In this document: positions 54,141 to 62,510 of the stretch, piece by piece
Layout: the number at the start of each line of letters is the position of its first letter
Numbering within the stretch: position 1 is the stretch's first letter
Assembly: GCF_900102085.1 (NCBI RefSeq)
Contig: NZ_FMVM01000002.1
Location: 431,616 to 495,615 of the forward strand
Source: Paenibacillus polysaccharolyticus
Lineage (GTDB): Bacteria; Bacillota; Bacilli; Paenibacillales; Paenibacillaceae
Direction: 5' to 3'
Length of the DNA stretch: 64,000 bases
Made by a program: the position numbers and the translations under genes
Notes under the pieces: generated by a model
What the model saw: the letters and a program-made list of their open reading frames with translations, nothing else
Told to the model about the DNA's origin: nothing
The model's database searches: none

Positions 54141-54866
54141 ATGATGGAGGAAACTACGGTCGTTGCTGTGCGAGCGATTATCGCTTTTCTCACCTTAATT
54201 GTCTATACGAGGGTTCTGGGAAAACAACAAATGGGCAACCTGACCTATTTTGATTATATTAACGGCATTACGATTGGCTCCATTGCCGGTACGTTTGCCA
54301 CGGATTTGTCGTCCAAAGCGTGGATTCATTTTGTAGCGTTAACCATCTTCACCTTGATCACCATCATTTTTCAATACATTACGCTGAAAAGCCGAGCCTT
54401 CTCCCAAATTATGGACTCCGATCCCACCCTGGTCATTCAGAATGGCAAAATTCTGGAACAAAATCTGAATCAAATGCGCGTGAAGTTCGACGAACTCACC
54501 ATGATGCTACGGCAAAAGGATGTATTTGACCTGACCACGGTCGATTATGGCATTTTAGAGCCAGATGGCACCTTATCCATTGCTTTGAAACCAGAGAATC
54601 AGCCCGTAACCGCAAAGGATATGCACATGCACCCACCATCCCAGAAACTCATGACCGAGCTTATTATCGACGGTGTATTAATGAAAGAAAAACTGGCCGA
54701 GCGCAATAAGGACAGCAGCTGGTTAACCGAACAATTGAAAAAACAAAACCTGACGATTCAGGACATTGCATTTGCTGCCATTTTACCGAATGACAAGTTA
54801 TATATCGATTTGTATAAGGATCGGTTATCAGACAAGACCAGCACGGATGAGAAAAAAAAAACGTAA
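54141..54866 (+). CDS. DUF421 (YetF/YcaP-type) membrane protein
   Basis: 241 aa from ATG at 54141 (AAAGGGTGGTG upstream; earlier ATG at 54099 has no ribosome site). Three N-terminal membrane helices (VVAVRAIIAFLTLIVYTRVL, GITIGSIAGTFATDL, HFVALTIFTLITIIFQYITL) and a cytoplasmic DUF421 domain (SDPTLVIQNGKILEQNLNQM, VDYGILEPDGTLSI). In Bacillus such proteins include YetF and the spore protein SpoVAEa-like relatives; role unknown. Probably co-transcribed with the DUF4363 gene 72 nt downstream, a common pairing. Confidence 0.9.
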   Translation: MMEETTVVAVRAIIAFLTLIVYTRVLGKQQMGNLTYFDYINGITIGSIAGTFATDLSSKAWIHFVALTIFTLITIIFQYITLKSRAFSQIMDSDPTLVIQNGKILEQNLNQMRVKFDELTMMLRQKDVFDLTTVDYGILEPDGTLSIALKPENQPVTAKDMHMHPPSQKLMTELIIDGVLMKEKLAERNKDSSWLTEQLKKQNLTIQDIAFAAILPNDKLYIDLYKDRLSDKTSTDEKKKT

Positions 54867-54938
54867 CTGATCTGAATGAATCTAATATATCTGAACTCAT
54901 AAAAACAATCTGACCAAACTTGTCCGGGAGGTTCGGAA

Positions 54939-55310
54939 ATGAAAAAGCATAAATGGCTTCTCTATACGATCCCCATTATCATGCTGATGCTGTTCATCGC
55001 GATCATGATTAGCGGCCCTTGGCTCAAAAAACCTTTTGGCACGCAAGATCGCTTACTGGAATCCATCCAGAAGCTGGAGAAGCAGGTTCTGGACAAACAG
55101 TGGACTCAAGCTAAAGGTCAGATCGAGTATGCCATGCAAGCTTGGCATCGAATCGTGAACCGCATTCAATTCAGCGTGGAGCGTGAGAGTATTTATGATG
55201 TTCTGGGTGCACTTGCACGAATTCAAGGCGGTATTGCGGCGCAGGACGATCAAGCGATTATGGAGGAAATTTATTATTTTTATGCCTTATGGGATAATCT
55301 CGGGGACTAA
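54939..55310 (+). CDS. DUF4363 protein
   Basis: 123 aa, ATG at 54939 after GGGAGG. One N-terminal membrane helix (LLYTIPIIMLMLFIAIMISG), then an outward helical DUF4363 domain (LLESIQKLEKQVLDKQWTQA, AWHRIVNRIQFSVERESI). Often encoded beside DUF421 proteins; unknown function. Confidence 0.85.
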   Translation: MKKHKWLLYTIPIIMLMLFIAIMISGPWLKKPFGTQDRLLESIQKLEKQVLDKQWTQAKGQIEYAMQAWHRIVNRIQFSVERESIYDVLGALARIQGGIAAQDDQAIMEEIYYFYALWDNLGD

Positions 55311-55372
55311 CACTACGCACGATCCAAAGAGAGTTGCTACTAACTCACAAATTATGCTGAGTGGTACAAAAC

Positions 55373-55422
55373 AAAAAAACAAAGCACACCTCCTTTTCAG
55401 AAAAAGGAAGTGTTCTTTGTTT
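55373..55422 (-). terminator. Terminator of the M50-like gene
   Basis: Nineteen-base-pair stem with one mismatch (55379-55397 with 55402-55420), T7 following on the minus strand at 55378-55372. It separates the convergent DUF4363 and M50 genes. Confidence 0.85.
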
Positions 55423-55457
55423 CATCCTTCAGACCGTCGCCCTATCTACATTACGTT

Positions 55458-56174
55458 CTATGCTCTGTTTAATCCACGGGATTTCGACTTCGAGGGACTT
55501 GCCGTTCCTTCTTTTCGGAAGAAAAGTGCAAGAGCTCCCTTTGCACACCATAGCGCAAACAATGCAAACAGCGTACCCCAGAACAGAGCTGGCATGAACG
55601 TCTGTTGCGCCAGATTTGCCGCATCTCCGGCCTGAGATGGACGGGTCCAGGATGCCCAACCGATATACATCGCACTGACGACAGACTCTTCGAGCGTAAT
55701 AAAGGCCAGTAGCAGATAGTAGTACTTCGCGATTTTCACACCAAAAATCATAATAACTACATTCAACGCGATAAACCCGGTCAACCACAACATTCCGAAT
55801 TCGCCTCTGACATATAACACCAGCGACACAAGTGCCACAGCCGTCATAACTCCCAAGCCCCACATGTGCCGCCCTTTGCGGTACAAGTAAAACAGAAGCC
55901 ATGCAAAAAGCGATGCACCAATGTATCCTGCCAGCGAAACAAATATCGCTCTCCCCGATGTCAGCATAGATGAATACGTGACACCGCTATGATCCGCGTA
56001 TAATTCAATGCGTAACACTTTACCGGACAAAACCAGTGTCATCAGCGCATGAGCGAATTCATGAATCATCGTATCGAGATTACGGAACAAGGATGAGAAC
56101 GGGATGAATCGTGTCAGAAATACAGAGGCCATTAGAAAAAGGATCGTTTTGAGCCACTTGTTCAATCTGTTCAT
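55458..56174 (-). CDS. M50B-like intramembrane zinc metalloprotease
   Basis: 238 aa, ATG at 56174 with AAGGAGG 2-5 nt upstream. HEFAH at residues 38-42 is the zinc-binding HExxH, in the context MIHEFAHALMTLVLSG. About six membrane helices and a basic C-terminus. It belongs to the M50B-like group (PF13398 type) of uncertain protease status; the third zinc ligand was not identified. Possibly acts in envelope signalling or quality control. It is followed by a strong terminator. Confidence 0.82.
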   Translation of the reverse strand: MNRLNKWLKTILFLMASVFLTRFIPFSSLFRNLDTMIHEFAHALMTLVLSGKVLRIELYADHSGVTYSSMLTSGRAIFVSLAGYIGASLFAWLLFYLYRKGRHMWGLGVMTAVALVSLVLYVRGEFGMLWLTGFIALNVVIMIFGVKIAKYYYLLLAFITLEESVVSAMYIGWASWTRPSQAGDAANLAQQTFMPALFWGTLFALFALWCAKGALALFFRKEGTASPSKSKSRGLNRA

Positions 56175-56206
56175 ACCTCCTTGCCTTCAACTACCGAGCC
56201 TATCCA

Positions 56207-56698
56207 TTATAGTACGTCAGGCTTCCCTGCTTCGTTTCGTCTTTTGAAGTCAAGTGCGCATCGCTCCATCCACCAGCAAAAGCTGCGATTGTGCCCAATG
56301 AAAAAAGAAGATAGATCATATCGACCACGCCCTTTCTCAAAAGTCACCAAAAGTCGATTTCGCATCCGCAAAATGGCATCGTTCACGAACTGTTCGGCGG
56401 CTTTGCTCTGGATAAGCGTTACATACGCATATAGTGAATGATCGACAGGCTCATCCAGCGGACTAACCCCGGCACATGAAAACTCGGTCTGCACCCCTGC
56501 TTCATGGAGCAGGCTCAGGGAGCGAACCAGCTCCGCGTCGACCTCTACCCCGTTCCATATCACCGTCCGTTTGGGAGACAAGGTTCGTTTGTCCCGTTCG
56601 GTCCAGTGCAACAGTTCCTGTTTCCGTCTTCTCCACAGATGTACAGGCTGTTCACTGAGCAGTACTTCCTGTTCCTCAAATTCTTCATGTACGTTCAT
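56207..56698 (-). CDS. Unrecognised protein
   Basis: 163 aa from the second of two ATGs (56698), with AGGAGG six nt before it. Acidic N-terminus (NVHEEFEEQEVLLSEQPVHL), then ERDKRTLSPKRTVIWNGVEV and a Cys in GVQTEFSCAGVSPL; the C-terminal half is basic and aromatic (SFCWWMERCALDFKRRNEAG). The block WNGVEVDAELVRSLSLLHEAG followed by FSCAG is a recurring pattern in small Firmicutes proteins whose name I cannot recall. No membrane segment. It is upstream of the M50 gene with only 32 nt between, so probably co-transcribed. Confidence 0.75.
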   Translation of the reverse strand: MNVHEEFEEQEVLLSEQPVHLWRRRKQELLHWTERDKRTLSPKRTVIWNGVEVDAELVRSLSLLHEAGVQTEFSCAGVSPLDEPVDHSLYAYVTLIQSKAAEQFVNDAILRMRNRLLVTFEKGRGRYDLSSFFIGHNRSFCWWMERCALDFKRRNEAGKPDVL

Positions 56699-56735
56699 CA
56701 TGTTCCTCCTGGTCTGCATATCCAAACGTCTCAAA

Positions 56736-56761
56736 CGAAAAAGAGCACATCACTGTGCTCT
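56736..56761 (-). terminator. Terminator of the znuCBA operon
   Basis: Minus strand AGAGCACA-GTGA-TGTGCTCT (56761-56742) followed by TTTTTC. Confidence 0.8.
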
Positions 56762-56861
56762 CTGCTTCGCAAAAGGCAAAGGAATAGGTCACGTTCATTC
56801 CTCAGCATGTTGTTATATTGTACCTTTTTCGGCGAAAAGCATCAAATGCTCATTAAAGTTC

Positions 56862-57935
56862 CTATTCGTTCAATGCCAGCTTCAGCGCTTCCATATTCTC
56901 TCTCATCACGCTAATGTAGTCCTTGCCTGCCTTAACCTCATCCTCGGTTAAACCTTCGATAGGATTCAACACAGCCGTCTTGGCTCCAATCTCCTTAGCG
57001 ATAGTTTCCGATACTTTGGATGAAACGAGTGTTTCAAAAAAGATTGTTTTCACCTTGTGTTCCTTGGCAAAATCAATGACAGTTGCCATCTGAGCTGCGG
57101 ATGGTTCCTGTTCAGGAGACAACCCGGCAATCGGAACCTGCTGCAAACCATACTCCGCTGCCAGATATGCAAAAGCCGCGTGTTGTGTAATAAAGTCCTT
57201 CCGTTTGCTGTCCTTCACAGCCGCTTTGAAGTCCTGATCCAGTGCTTCCAGCTTGACAATATATGCATCGGCGTTTTGTTTGAACTGGTCTGCATGCTGT
57301 GGGGCCGCTTTGGCAAGTCCAGCTTCAATGTTTCGTACTTCCTTTATAGCGAGCGCTGGTGACAGCCACACGTGAGGATCAAGCCCGCCATGGTCGTGGT
57401 CATGCTCTTCACCTGTTGCGGCGTCATGCTCGTGACCTTCCTTCGCAGAGGCGTCATCTGCGTGATCATGTTCTTCAGTGGTTGTTGCTTTGTCCGCATG
57501 GTCGTGGTCATGTTCCTCTTCTTCTCCACCTTCACGAATGCTAATCCCTTGACTGGCTTCCACCTGCACAAGTTTGCTATTGCTTAGGCTGTCTTTGACC
57601 TGATCCATCCAGGACTCCATGCCTGCCCCGTTGTAGACGAGAACATCTGCTTTTTCAATGCTCGCGATGTCCTGAGGCGTTGGTTCCCAATCATGCGGCT
57701 CCATGGCTGGCGGAATAAGCGTATGTACATCAGCCAGATCGCCCGCTACATTTTTCGTAAAATCATACATTGGATAAAAGCTGACCTCTACATTTAATTT
57801 TTGCTCCGAAGCCGCTGTAGTACTAGCTGCAGCAGCTTGATCCGGATTGGAGGTTGTTGTTTTTTGGCCGCAACCTGTTGCAACAATTGCCAAACTGAAG
57901 ATAATTCCCAGCGCTGAAGTTTTGCCCAGTTTCAT
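56862..57935 (-). CDS. znuA: Zinc ABC transporter substrate-binding lipoprotein
   Basis: 357 aa from ATG at 57935 (GGGGA nine nt upstream; ATG at 57956, 2 nt after the znuB stop, is the alternative). Signal peptide MKLGKTSALGIIFSLAIVAT with lipobox ATGC at Cys22. Cluster A-1 metal-binding fold: EVSFYPMYDFTKNVAGDLAD, the conserved His in MEPHDWEPTP, a long His/Asp/Glu-rich loop (EEEHDHDHADKATT… GEEHDHDHGG) that is a zinc-specific feature, HVWLSP, KDFITQHAAFAYLA. Captures Zn2+ outside the membrane. Last gene of znuCBA. Confidence 0.94.
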   Translation of the reverse strand: MKLGKTSALGIIFSLAIVATGCGQKTTTSNPDQAAAASTTAASEQKLNVEVSFYPMYDFTKNVAGDLADVHTLIPPAMEPHDWEPTPQDIASIEKADVLVYNGAGMESWMDQVKDSLSNSKLVQVEASQGISIREGGEEEEHDHDHADKATTTEEHDHADDASAKEGHEHDAATGEEHDHDHGGLDPHVWLSPALAIKEVRNIEAGLAKAAPQHADQFKQNADAYIVKLEALDQDFKAAVKDSKRKDFITQHAAFAYLAAEYGLQQVPIAGLSPEQEPSAAQMATVIDFAKEHKVKTIFFETLVSSKVSETIAKEIGAKTAVLNPIEGLTEDEVKAGKDYISVMRENMEALKLALNE

Positions 57936-57958
57936 AGTCTGAATTCCCCATTTCATCT

Positions 57959-58834
57959 TTATGTGTTGCTTTTTGAATGAATATATAATGTTGCTGTCTG
58001 CTGCTTAACGGCGCGATGACGTTTACGATTGTATAGTGAAATCAGCTTTTGGGCTGATATTCCAGTCAACAGGAAAAGTAACAGGATGAGTGCAATGGTT
58101 CCTCCCGGAGGTGTATTCCATTGATACGAAGCAGTGAGCCCGCTAAAAATGCCCATCAATCCTGTAACGATAGCAATAACAATGGCTGCGGCAAAACTGC
58201 GTGCAACCCTCAAAGCTAATGCTGCCGGCAATACAATAAGTGCAGATACGAGCAGCACACCGACTATCGGCATCGCAGAGGCCACGGTCATTCCGGTTAG
58301 TATCGCAAAGGCAAATGATAAACCTTTCACCTGCACGCCTCCAATGGAGGCGGTCTCTTCATCAAAGGTCAAATTGTACAACGGTCTTCGCAAAACGAAA
58401 AAAAAGGTCAATCCAATCAAACATACCGCTGCCATCATCCACAGCTGGATATTGCTCACCGCGACGATGGAACCAAACAGATAAGAACTGAAGGTTTTGG
58501 AAAGATTCATTTTTAGACTCATTAATACAACAGCCAAAGCTAGACCAGAAGTCATAATGATTGCAACCGGCACCTCACTGTACGTCCGATAGCTTCGCCG
58601 TAGCTGCTCGACCAGCAGAGCACCAATAATTGCAACAGCGAAGCCGCTTAGAACCGGATTCAGGTTCATAACCGAACCTAGGGCAACCCCTGCCAGTGAA
58701 ACGTGAGAAAGTGTATCAGCCATAAGTACCTGCCGTCGAAGCATCAGATATACACCCAGAATAGGTGCAATGATTCCAATTAGTCCTCCAGCCCAGAAAG
58801 CACGTTGCATGAATTCGTACTCAAACACTGCCAT
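57959..58834 (-). CDS. znuB: Zinc ABC transporter permease
   Basis: 291 aa, ATG at 58834. ABC-3 family permease with about eight membrane helices (FWAGGLIGIIAPILGVYLML, QVLMADTLSHVSLAGVALGS, MTSGLALAVVLMSL, FNLTFDEETASIGGVQVKGL). The LSHVSLAGVA motif is diagnostic of zinc/manganese permeases. It overlaps znuC by 55 nt and abuts znuA by 2 nt, so the three are one operon. Confidence 0.94.
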   Translation of the reverse strand: MAVFEYEFMQRAFWAGGLIGIIAPILGVYLMLRRQVLMADTLSHVSLAGVALGSVMNLNPVLSGFAVAIIGALLVEQLRRSYRTYSEVPVAIIMTSGLALAVVLMSLKMNLSKTFSSYLFGSIVAVSNIQLWMMAAVCLIGLTFFFVLRRPLYNLTFDEETASIGGVQVKGLSFAFAILTGMTVASAMPIVGVLLVSALIVLPAALALRVARSFAAAIVIAIVTGLMGIFSGLTASYQWNTPPGGTIALILLLFLLTGISAQKLISLYNRKRHRAVKQQTATLYIHSKSNT

Positions 58835-59487
58835 TCCTCACTTTCTTGTCTCTCCAAGGTGATCGTTCGATCCAGCCGGTTACCCACTTCTTCGAGACCG
58901 TGTGTGACCATAATGATGGTGAGACCATGAACATCTGCATAGTGACGCATCAATTCATAGAACCCTTCTCTACTTCGCCGATCCATCCCGGTGGTGGGCT
59001 CATCCAGCACAAGCACTTGCGGCTGTCCAGCCAGGGCTCGTGCGATACAGATTCGCTGCTTCTGTCCGCCCGAAAGCTCTCCTACACGTGCGTTGCGGTA
59101 TTCCCACATGCCGACTTCACGCAGGCTTCGTTCAACAATCGCTTCTTTGTCCGAAGTGAATCGCCGAAAAAGACCTAACTTGTGATAACAACCGGATCGC
59201 ACGAGTTCGATGACTGTACTGGGAAAACCACTATTAAACGAGGCCATTTGCTGAGGTACGTAACCGATCTCCAGCTTTTTGCCTCGAAGCTGCTGTGTAT
59301 TCATATGTACCGAACCGCTCCAGGGCTTCAAGAGCCCCAGCAACAGTTTCAGCATGGTTGTCTTCGCAGAGCCATTCGGCCCCGTGATGCCGACAAATTC
59401 ACCCACATGAATATCCAGCGACAGATGATCAATGACGGGCTCTTTACCATATCCAAATACGACATCACGCATGGAAGATAAAATCAT
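58780..59487 (-). CDS. znuC: Zinc ABC transporter ATPase
   Basis: 235 aa, ATG at 59487. Walker A GPNGSAKTT (35-43), Q-loop VPQQ, signature LSGGQKQR, Walker B VLVLDEPTTG, H-loop MVTHGLEE: complete. The Ser in place of the usual Gly in GPNGSAKT is common in this subfamily. It powers zinc uptake with ZnuB/ZnuA. First gene of the operon, with a Zur box 22 nt upstream of its start (59509-59523). Confidence 0.95.
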   Translation of the reverse strand: MILSSMRDVVFGYGKEPVIDHLSLDIHVGEFVGITGPNGSAKTTMLKLLLGLLKPWSGSVHMNTQQLRGKKLEIGYVPQQMASFNSGFPSTVIELVRSGCYHKLGLFRRFTSDKEAIVERSLREVGMWEYRNARVGELSGGQKQRICIARALAGQPQVLVLDEPTTGMDRRSREGFYELMRHYADVHGLTIIMVTHGLEEVGNRLDRTITLERQESEEWQCLSTNSCNVLSGLED

Positions 59488-59508
59488 GGGTTAACCTCTT
59501 TCTTTTTT

Positions 59509-59523
59509 TCGTAAATATTACGA
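59509..59523 (-). promoter_or_regulatory. Zur box upstream of znuCBA
   Basis: TCGTAAATATTACGA matches the Bacillus Zur consensus TCGTAATNATTACGA with one changed base. It lies 22 nt before the znuC ATG, in position to repress the operon under zinc sufficiency. Confidence 0.85.
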
Positions 59524-59543
59524 TTTGAAAAAATCAAAATTTT

Positions 59544-59693
59544 TTAGCGGGTTTCCCGGTGAATCGTCATCTTCTTCAAACGAGGTGAATACTTCTTCAT
59601 CTCCAGACGTTCCGGATGGTTACGCTTGTTCTTCGTTGTTGTATAGTTGCGATCCCCGCACTCCGTGCAGGCTAAAGTTACAATGACTCTCAT
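59544..59693 (-). CDS. rpmG: 50S ribosomal protein L33, CxxC-deficient form
   Basis: 49 aa, ATG at 59693 (GGGAGGCAAC upstream). It reads [20 protein letters not shown] … [21 protein letters not shown]33 zinc ribbons need two CxxC pairs; here only the first (CTEC) exists and the second is KKY, so it should not bind structural zinc. Such C-minus paralogues replace the zinc form during starvation. It is collinear with znuC and the CobW gene, behind its own Zur box. Confidence 0.93.
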   Translation of the reverse strand: MRVIVTLACTECGDRNYTTTKNKRNHPERLEMKKYSPRLKKMTIHRETR

Positions 59694-59715
59694 GATGTTG
59701 CCTCCCTTTGTCTAT

Positions 59716-59730
59716 TCGTAATTATTACTA
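59716..59730 (-). promoter_or_regulatory. Zur box upstream of rpmG
   Basis: TCGTAATTATTACTA has one mismatch from TCGTAATNATTACGA, 22 nt before the rpmG ATG. The same distance as at znuC supports a real operator. Confidence 0.85.
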
Positions 59731-59775
59731 TTTAATGATAGTAGCCTATGCCTTTTCTTTTGTCAACTTCTTCTC

Positions 59776-60987
59776 TTAGCTCCATTGTGGAAAAGGGTCT
59801 TTCAACTCCCGCCAGTTCATCTGCATCTCATCATCTGTAAGTAATGTCTCATCCAATGTTCGTTCAATAGCTGCACGATCCATATCAATCCCGATAAACA
59901 CCAGCTTGGTTACCCGATCACCCCACTCTTCATCCCAATCCGGAATAGCTGGAAGCGTGTCGCCAAAATGAAGATGCCGCTCTTCCTCACTCATCGCCCC
60001 TACCCATATTCCTGCCGGTGCAAGCTGTTTGGACGTACCCGCATGGCTAAATGAGATGGCCATATGGTTGCGAGTAGCCATCCACATTAAACCTTTGGAG
60101 CGAACGATACTGTCTGGCCATTTGGCAATCCAGCGCAGCAGGCGCTCGGGATGGAATGGGCGTTTGCGGTGATATACAAACGAATGAATACCGTATTCCT
60201 CGGTCTCAGGCGTATGCTCCTCTTTCATTAATTCGCGGATCCAGCCCGCGGACTGGCTTGCTTTTTCAAAATAAAACCGACCGGTATTCAAAATTTCTCT
60301 CGGATCAATCTGCCCATGCGTCGTGCGAACCAACTTGGCCTCTGGCTGCATCGCATGCAGTGCTTTTTCCAGCTTCGATAGCTCTACTTCGGATACTAGA
60401 TCACATTTGTTCAGCACAAGAACGTCGCAAAATTCAACCTGGTCGGTCAGCAAATGCACAATGCCCCGCACGTCATCTTCTCCGGCTTCCTGTCCGCGAT
60501 CCTTAAGCGTCTCTTTCGAATAAAAGTCACGCCAAAACTGAGCGGCATCCACCACCGTTACCATCGTGTCTAGACGAGTGAATCGAGTCAGATCAATGCC
60601 AAGTTCCTCGTCAATGTACGTAAATGTCTGAGCCACAGGAACGGGTTCGCCAATGCCCGTAGATTCAATCAATATGTAGTCGAACGACCCATCCAGCGCA
60701 AGCCGCTCCACCTCTTTTAACAAATCCTCACGAAGTGTGCAGCAGATGCACCCGTTTGACATCTCCACCAGCTTCTCATCAATCCGCGATAAACCGCCTC
60801 CGTCCCGAATCAACCCTGCATCAATATTGACTTCACTCAGATCGTTTACGATGACGGCGACACGCATGCCCTCCCGATTATGTAACACGTGGTTTAGCAA
60901 TGTCGTCTTACCCGCTCCAAGATAACCGCTAAGAACCGTAACTGGCACTCGATTTTGAATATGTTGTTGTTTTTCTGATACTGACAT
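59776..60987 (-). CDS. zagA: CobW/COG0523 GTPase, zinc metallochaperone (ZagA/YciC-type)
   Basis: 403 aa from ATG at 60987 (GGAGG eight nt upstream; a GTG five codons earlier is in the ribosome site). G3E GTPase: Walker A GYLGAGKT (21-28), metal motif CxCC at Cys80-Cys82-Cys83 ([12 protein letters not shown]), and NKCD. C-terminal CobW domain ([19 protein letters not shown]). Family members deliver Zn2+ to apo-enzymes; B. subtilis YciC/ZagA is induced by Zur and binds ZTP. The Zur palindrome at 61106-61140 lies 119 nt upstream. Confidence 0.9.
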   Translation of the reverse strand: MSVSEKQQHIQNRVPVTVLSGYLGAGKTTLLNHVLHNREGMRVAVIVNDLSEVNIDAGLIRDGGGLSRIDEKLVEMSNGCICCTLREDLLKEVERLALDGSFDYILIESTGIGEPVPVAQTFTYIDEELGIDLTRFTRLDTMVTVVDAAQFWRDFYSKETLKDRGQEAGEDDVRGIVHLLTDQVEFCDVLVLNKCDLVSEVELSKLEKALHAMQPEAKLVRTTHGQIDPREILNTGRFYFEKASQSAGWIRELMKEEHTPETEEYGIHSFVYHRKRPFHPERLLRWIAKWPDSIVRSKGLMWMATRNHMAISFSHAGTSKQLAPAGIWVGAMSEEERHLHFGDTLPAIPDWDEEWGDRVTKLVFIGIDMDRAAIERTLDETLLTDDEMQMNWRELKDPFPQWS

Positions 60988-61295
60988 TATTGCTTCCTCC
61001 ACTTCTTATGGGTGAATTTAAGTGCTCCATCAAACCTTTCGGGATATCTAGATGGTGAACTAAGATGATGGATGATGTACTTATGCTGATCTAGTTATAT
61101 GGGCGATGTATTTAATCGTAATTATTACGATTAAATACATTGAGAACTATACCTTATTCCACCTTTGCTTGTCAACTGAGTCCCTTTGAGCGAACTTTTT
61201 AATCGTAAAACAACTGATTAACTGCCCGAATCGATGTATGTTACAGCGAGTACAAGCATATATTCTAGCAAAGTTCTAGTAACGGAGGTCTTTTC
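60988..61295. other. Divergent control region between zagA and the permease gene
   Basis: Without coding. It holds a perfect 35-nt palindrome with a central Zur box (61106-61140). A half-like AATCGTAAAACAACTGATT stands at 61201-61219, close to the permease start. Confidence 0.65.
61106..61140. promoter_or_regulatory. Extended Zur box, perfect palindrome
   Basis: Seventeen-nt arms around a central T; the inner 15 nt are exactly TCGTAATTATTACGA. It lies between the divergent zagA and permease genes, so one site could control both. The ATGTATTTAA extensions make it longer than a usual single Zur site. Confidence 0.88.
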
Positions 61296-62369
61296 ATGAG
61301 AATCGCAGCTAGTTTGAAACTTCTCACCTTCCTTGTTCCTTGCGCCTTTCTGGTTCCGGTTGTTATTGCGTTCGCCCCGGATCTGAATAAAATCTGGAAT
61401 AGCGAGGCGTTGCAAAATATAAAAACAGTATTTGTGAGTATTTTTCTGGAAGCAGCCCCCTTTCTGCTCATGGGCGTGTTCCTGTCCTCTCTGATGCAAT
61501 GGTTCGTATCCGAAGAGATGGTGCGAAGACTGACCCCCAAACATCCGGTTGGGGGCGTGCTTGTGGCGGGCCTGCTCGGTATTGTTTTTCCCATCTGCGA
61601 ATGCGGAATGATCCCGGTTGTACGGCGGCTTATGCATAAAGGCATGCCTGCATATATTGCGGTAACGTTCATTCTAAGCGGTCCTGTCGTCAATCCGATT
61701 GTGTTTACAGCAACTCTCATGGCATTTCCTAGTCATCCAGAGATCACCATCGCTCGAATGGGACTGGCTTTTACGGTGGCTGCTGCCGTTGGTGGGCTTG
61801 TGTATGTTTTTGTGAAACGCAATCCTCTGCGCATGCCCAAAACGGTCGTGACGGAAGTAAAGACACATCCTGGGTTCAAAATGGCTTCTTCAGCTCATTC
61901 TCATAAACATTCTGATGATCATTCTCACTCGCACGGTGGCACCCATAACCATCATCACTCTCATAAGAAGGACTGGCGCAGCTTTTTCATCCATGCAGGT
62001 GAAGAGTTCGTCGATATGAGCAAATATTTGGTGATTGGAGCATTGATTACTGCGTGTATTCAGACATTTGTGAGTCGCAGTGATCTTGTTGCGCTGGGAA
62101 ATGGCCCGGTTGCCTCGTATGTATTTATGATGGGCTTTGCATATGTTCTGTCCTTATGTTCTACATCGGATGCTTTTGTTGCGTCAGCCTTCTCACATAC
62201 GTTTGCTTTGGGTCCGCTGATTTCCTTCCTTGTGCTCGGCCCGATGCTGGATTTCAAAAGCACGCTTATGTTACTCTCCACCTTCCGCACCCGTTTTGTC
62301 ATTGGCTTAAGTATGGCGATTATCCTTCTGGTTTTTGCCGGGTCTTGGCTCGTGAACTTCTTAGGGTGA
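61296..62369 (+). CDS. YcgR/YraQ (DUF318) permease with His-rich cytoplasmic loop
   Basis: 357 aa, ATG at 61296 with GGAGGTC upstream. About eight to ten membrane helices. The signature LEAAPFLLMGVFLSSLMQWF, PICECGMIPVVRRLMHKGMP and LSGPVVNPIVF is diagnostic for DUF318/ArsP-like permeases, with a conserved CxC-like ECG. Between the halves (~200-225) is a loop with about fifteen His (SHKHSDDHSHSHGG, THNHHHSHKK). Membership in a Zur-controlled region and the His loop suggest zinc handling; direction of transport is unknown. Paired with the TIGR03943 gene. Confidence 0.88.
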   Translation: MRIAASLKLLTFLVPCAFLVPVVIAFAPDLNKIWNSEALQNIKTVFVSIFLEAAPFLLMGVFLSSLMQWFVSEEMVRRLTPKHPVGGVLVAGLLGIVFPICECGMIPVVRRLMHKGMPAYIAVTFILSGPVVNPIVFTATLMAFPSHPEITIARMGLAFTVAAAVGGLVYVFVKRNPLRMPKTVVTEVKTHPGFKMASSAHSHKHSDDHSHSHGGTHNHHHSHKKDWRSFFIHAGEEFVDMSKYLVIGALITACIQTFVSRSDLVALGNGPVASYVFMMGFAYVLSLCSTSDAFVASAFSHTFALGPLISFLVLGPMLDFKSTLMLLSTFRTRFVIGLSMAIILLVFAGSWLVNFLG

Positions 62370-62510
62370 TTGAGATGAAACTGCTTCTAGCAAAGAGTAC
62401 TATGTTATTAACAACATTAATCATTAATGCTGTTAATTAGTTTACCGGGTGGTATCTCCTCATTTGAAATGATCCATAGATGAGATTCATACAAGAAAGG
62501 AGTGCAAGTC

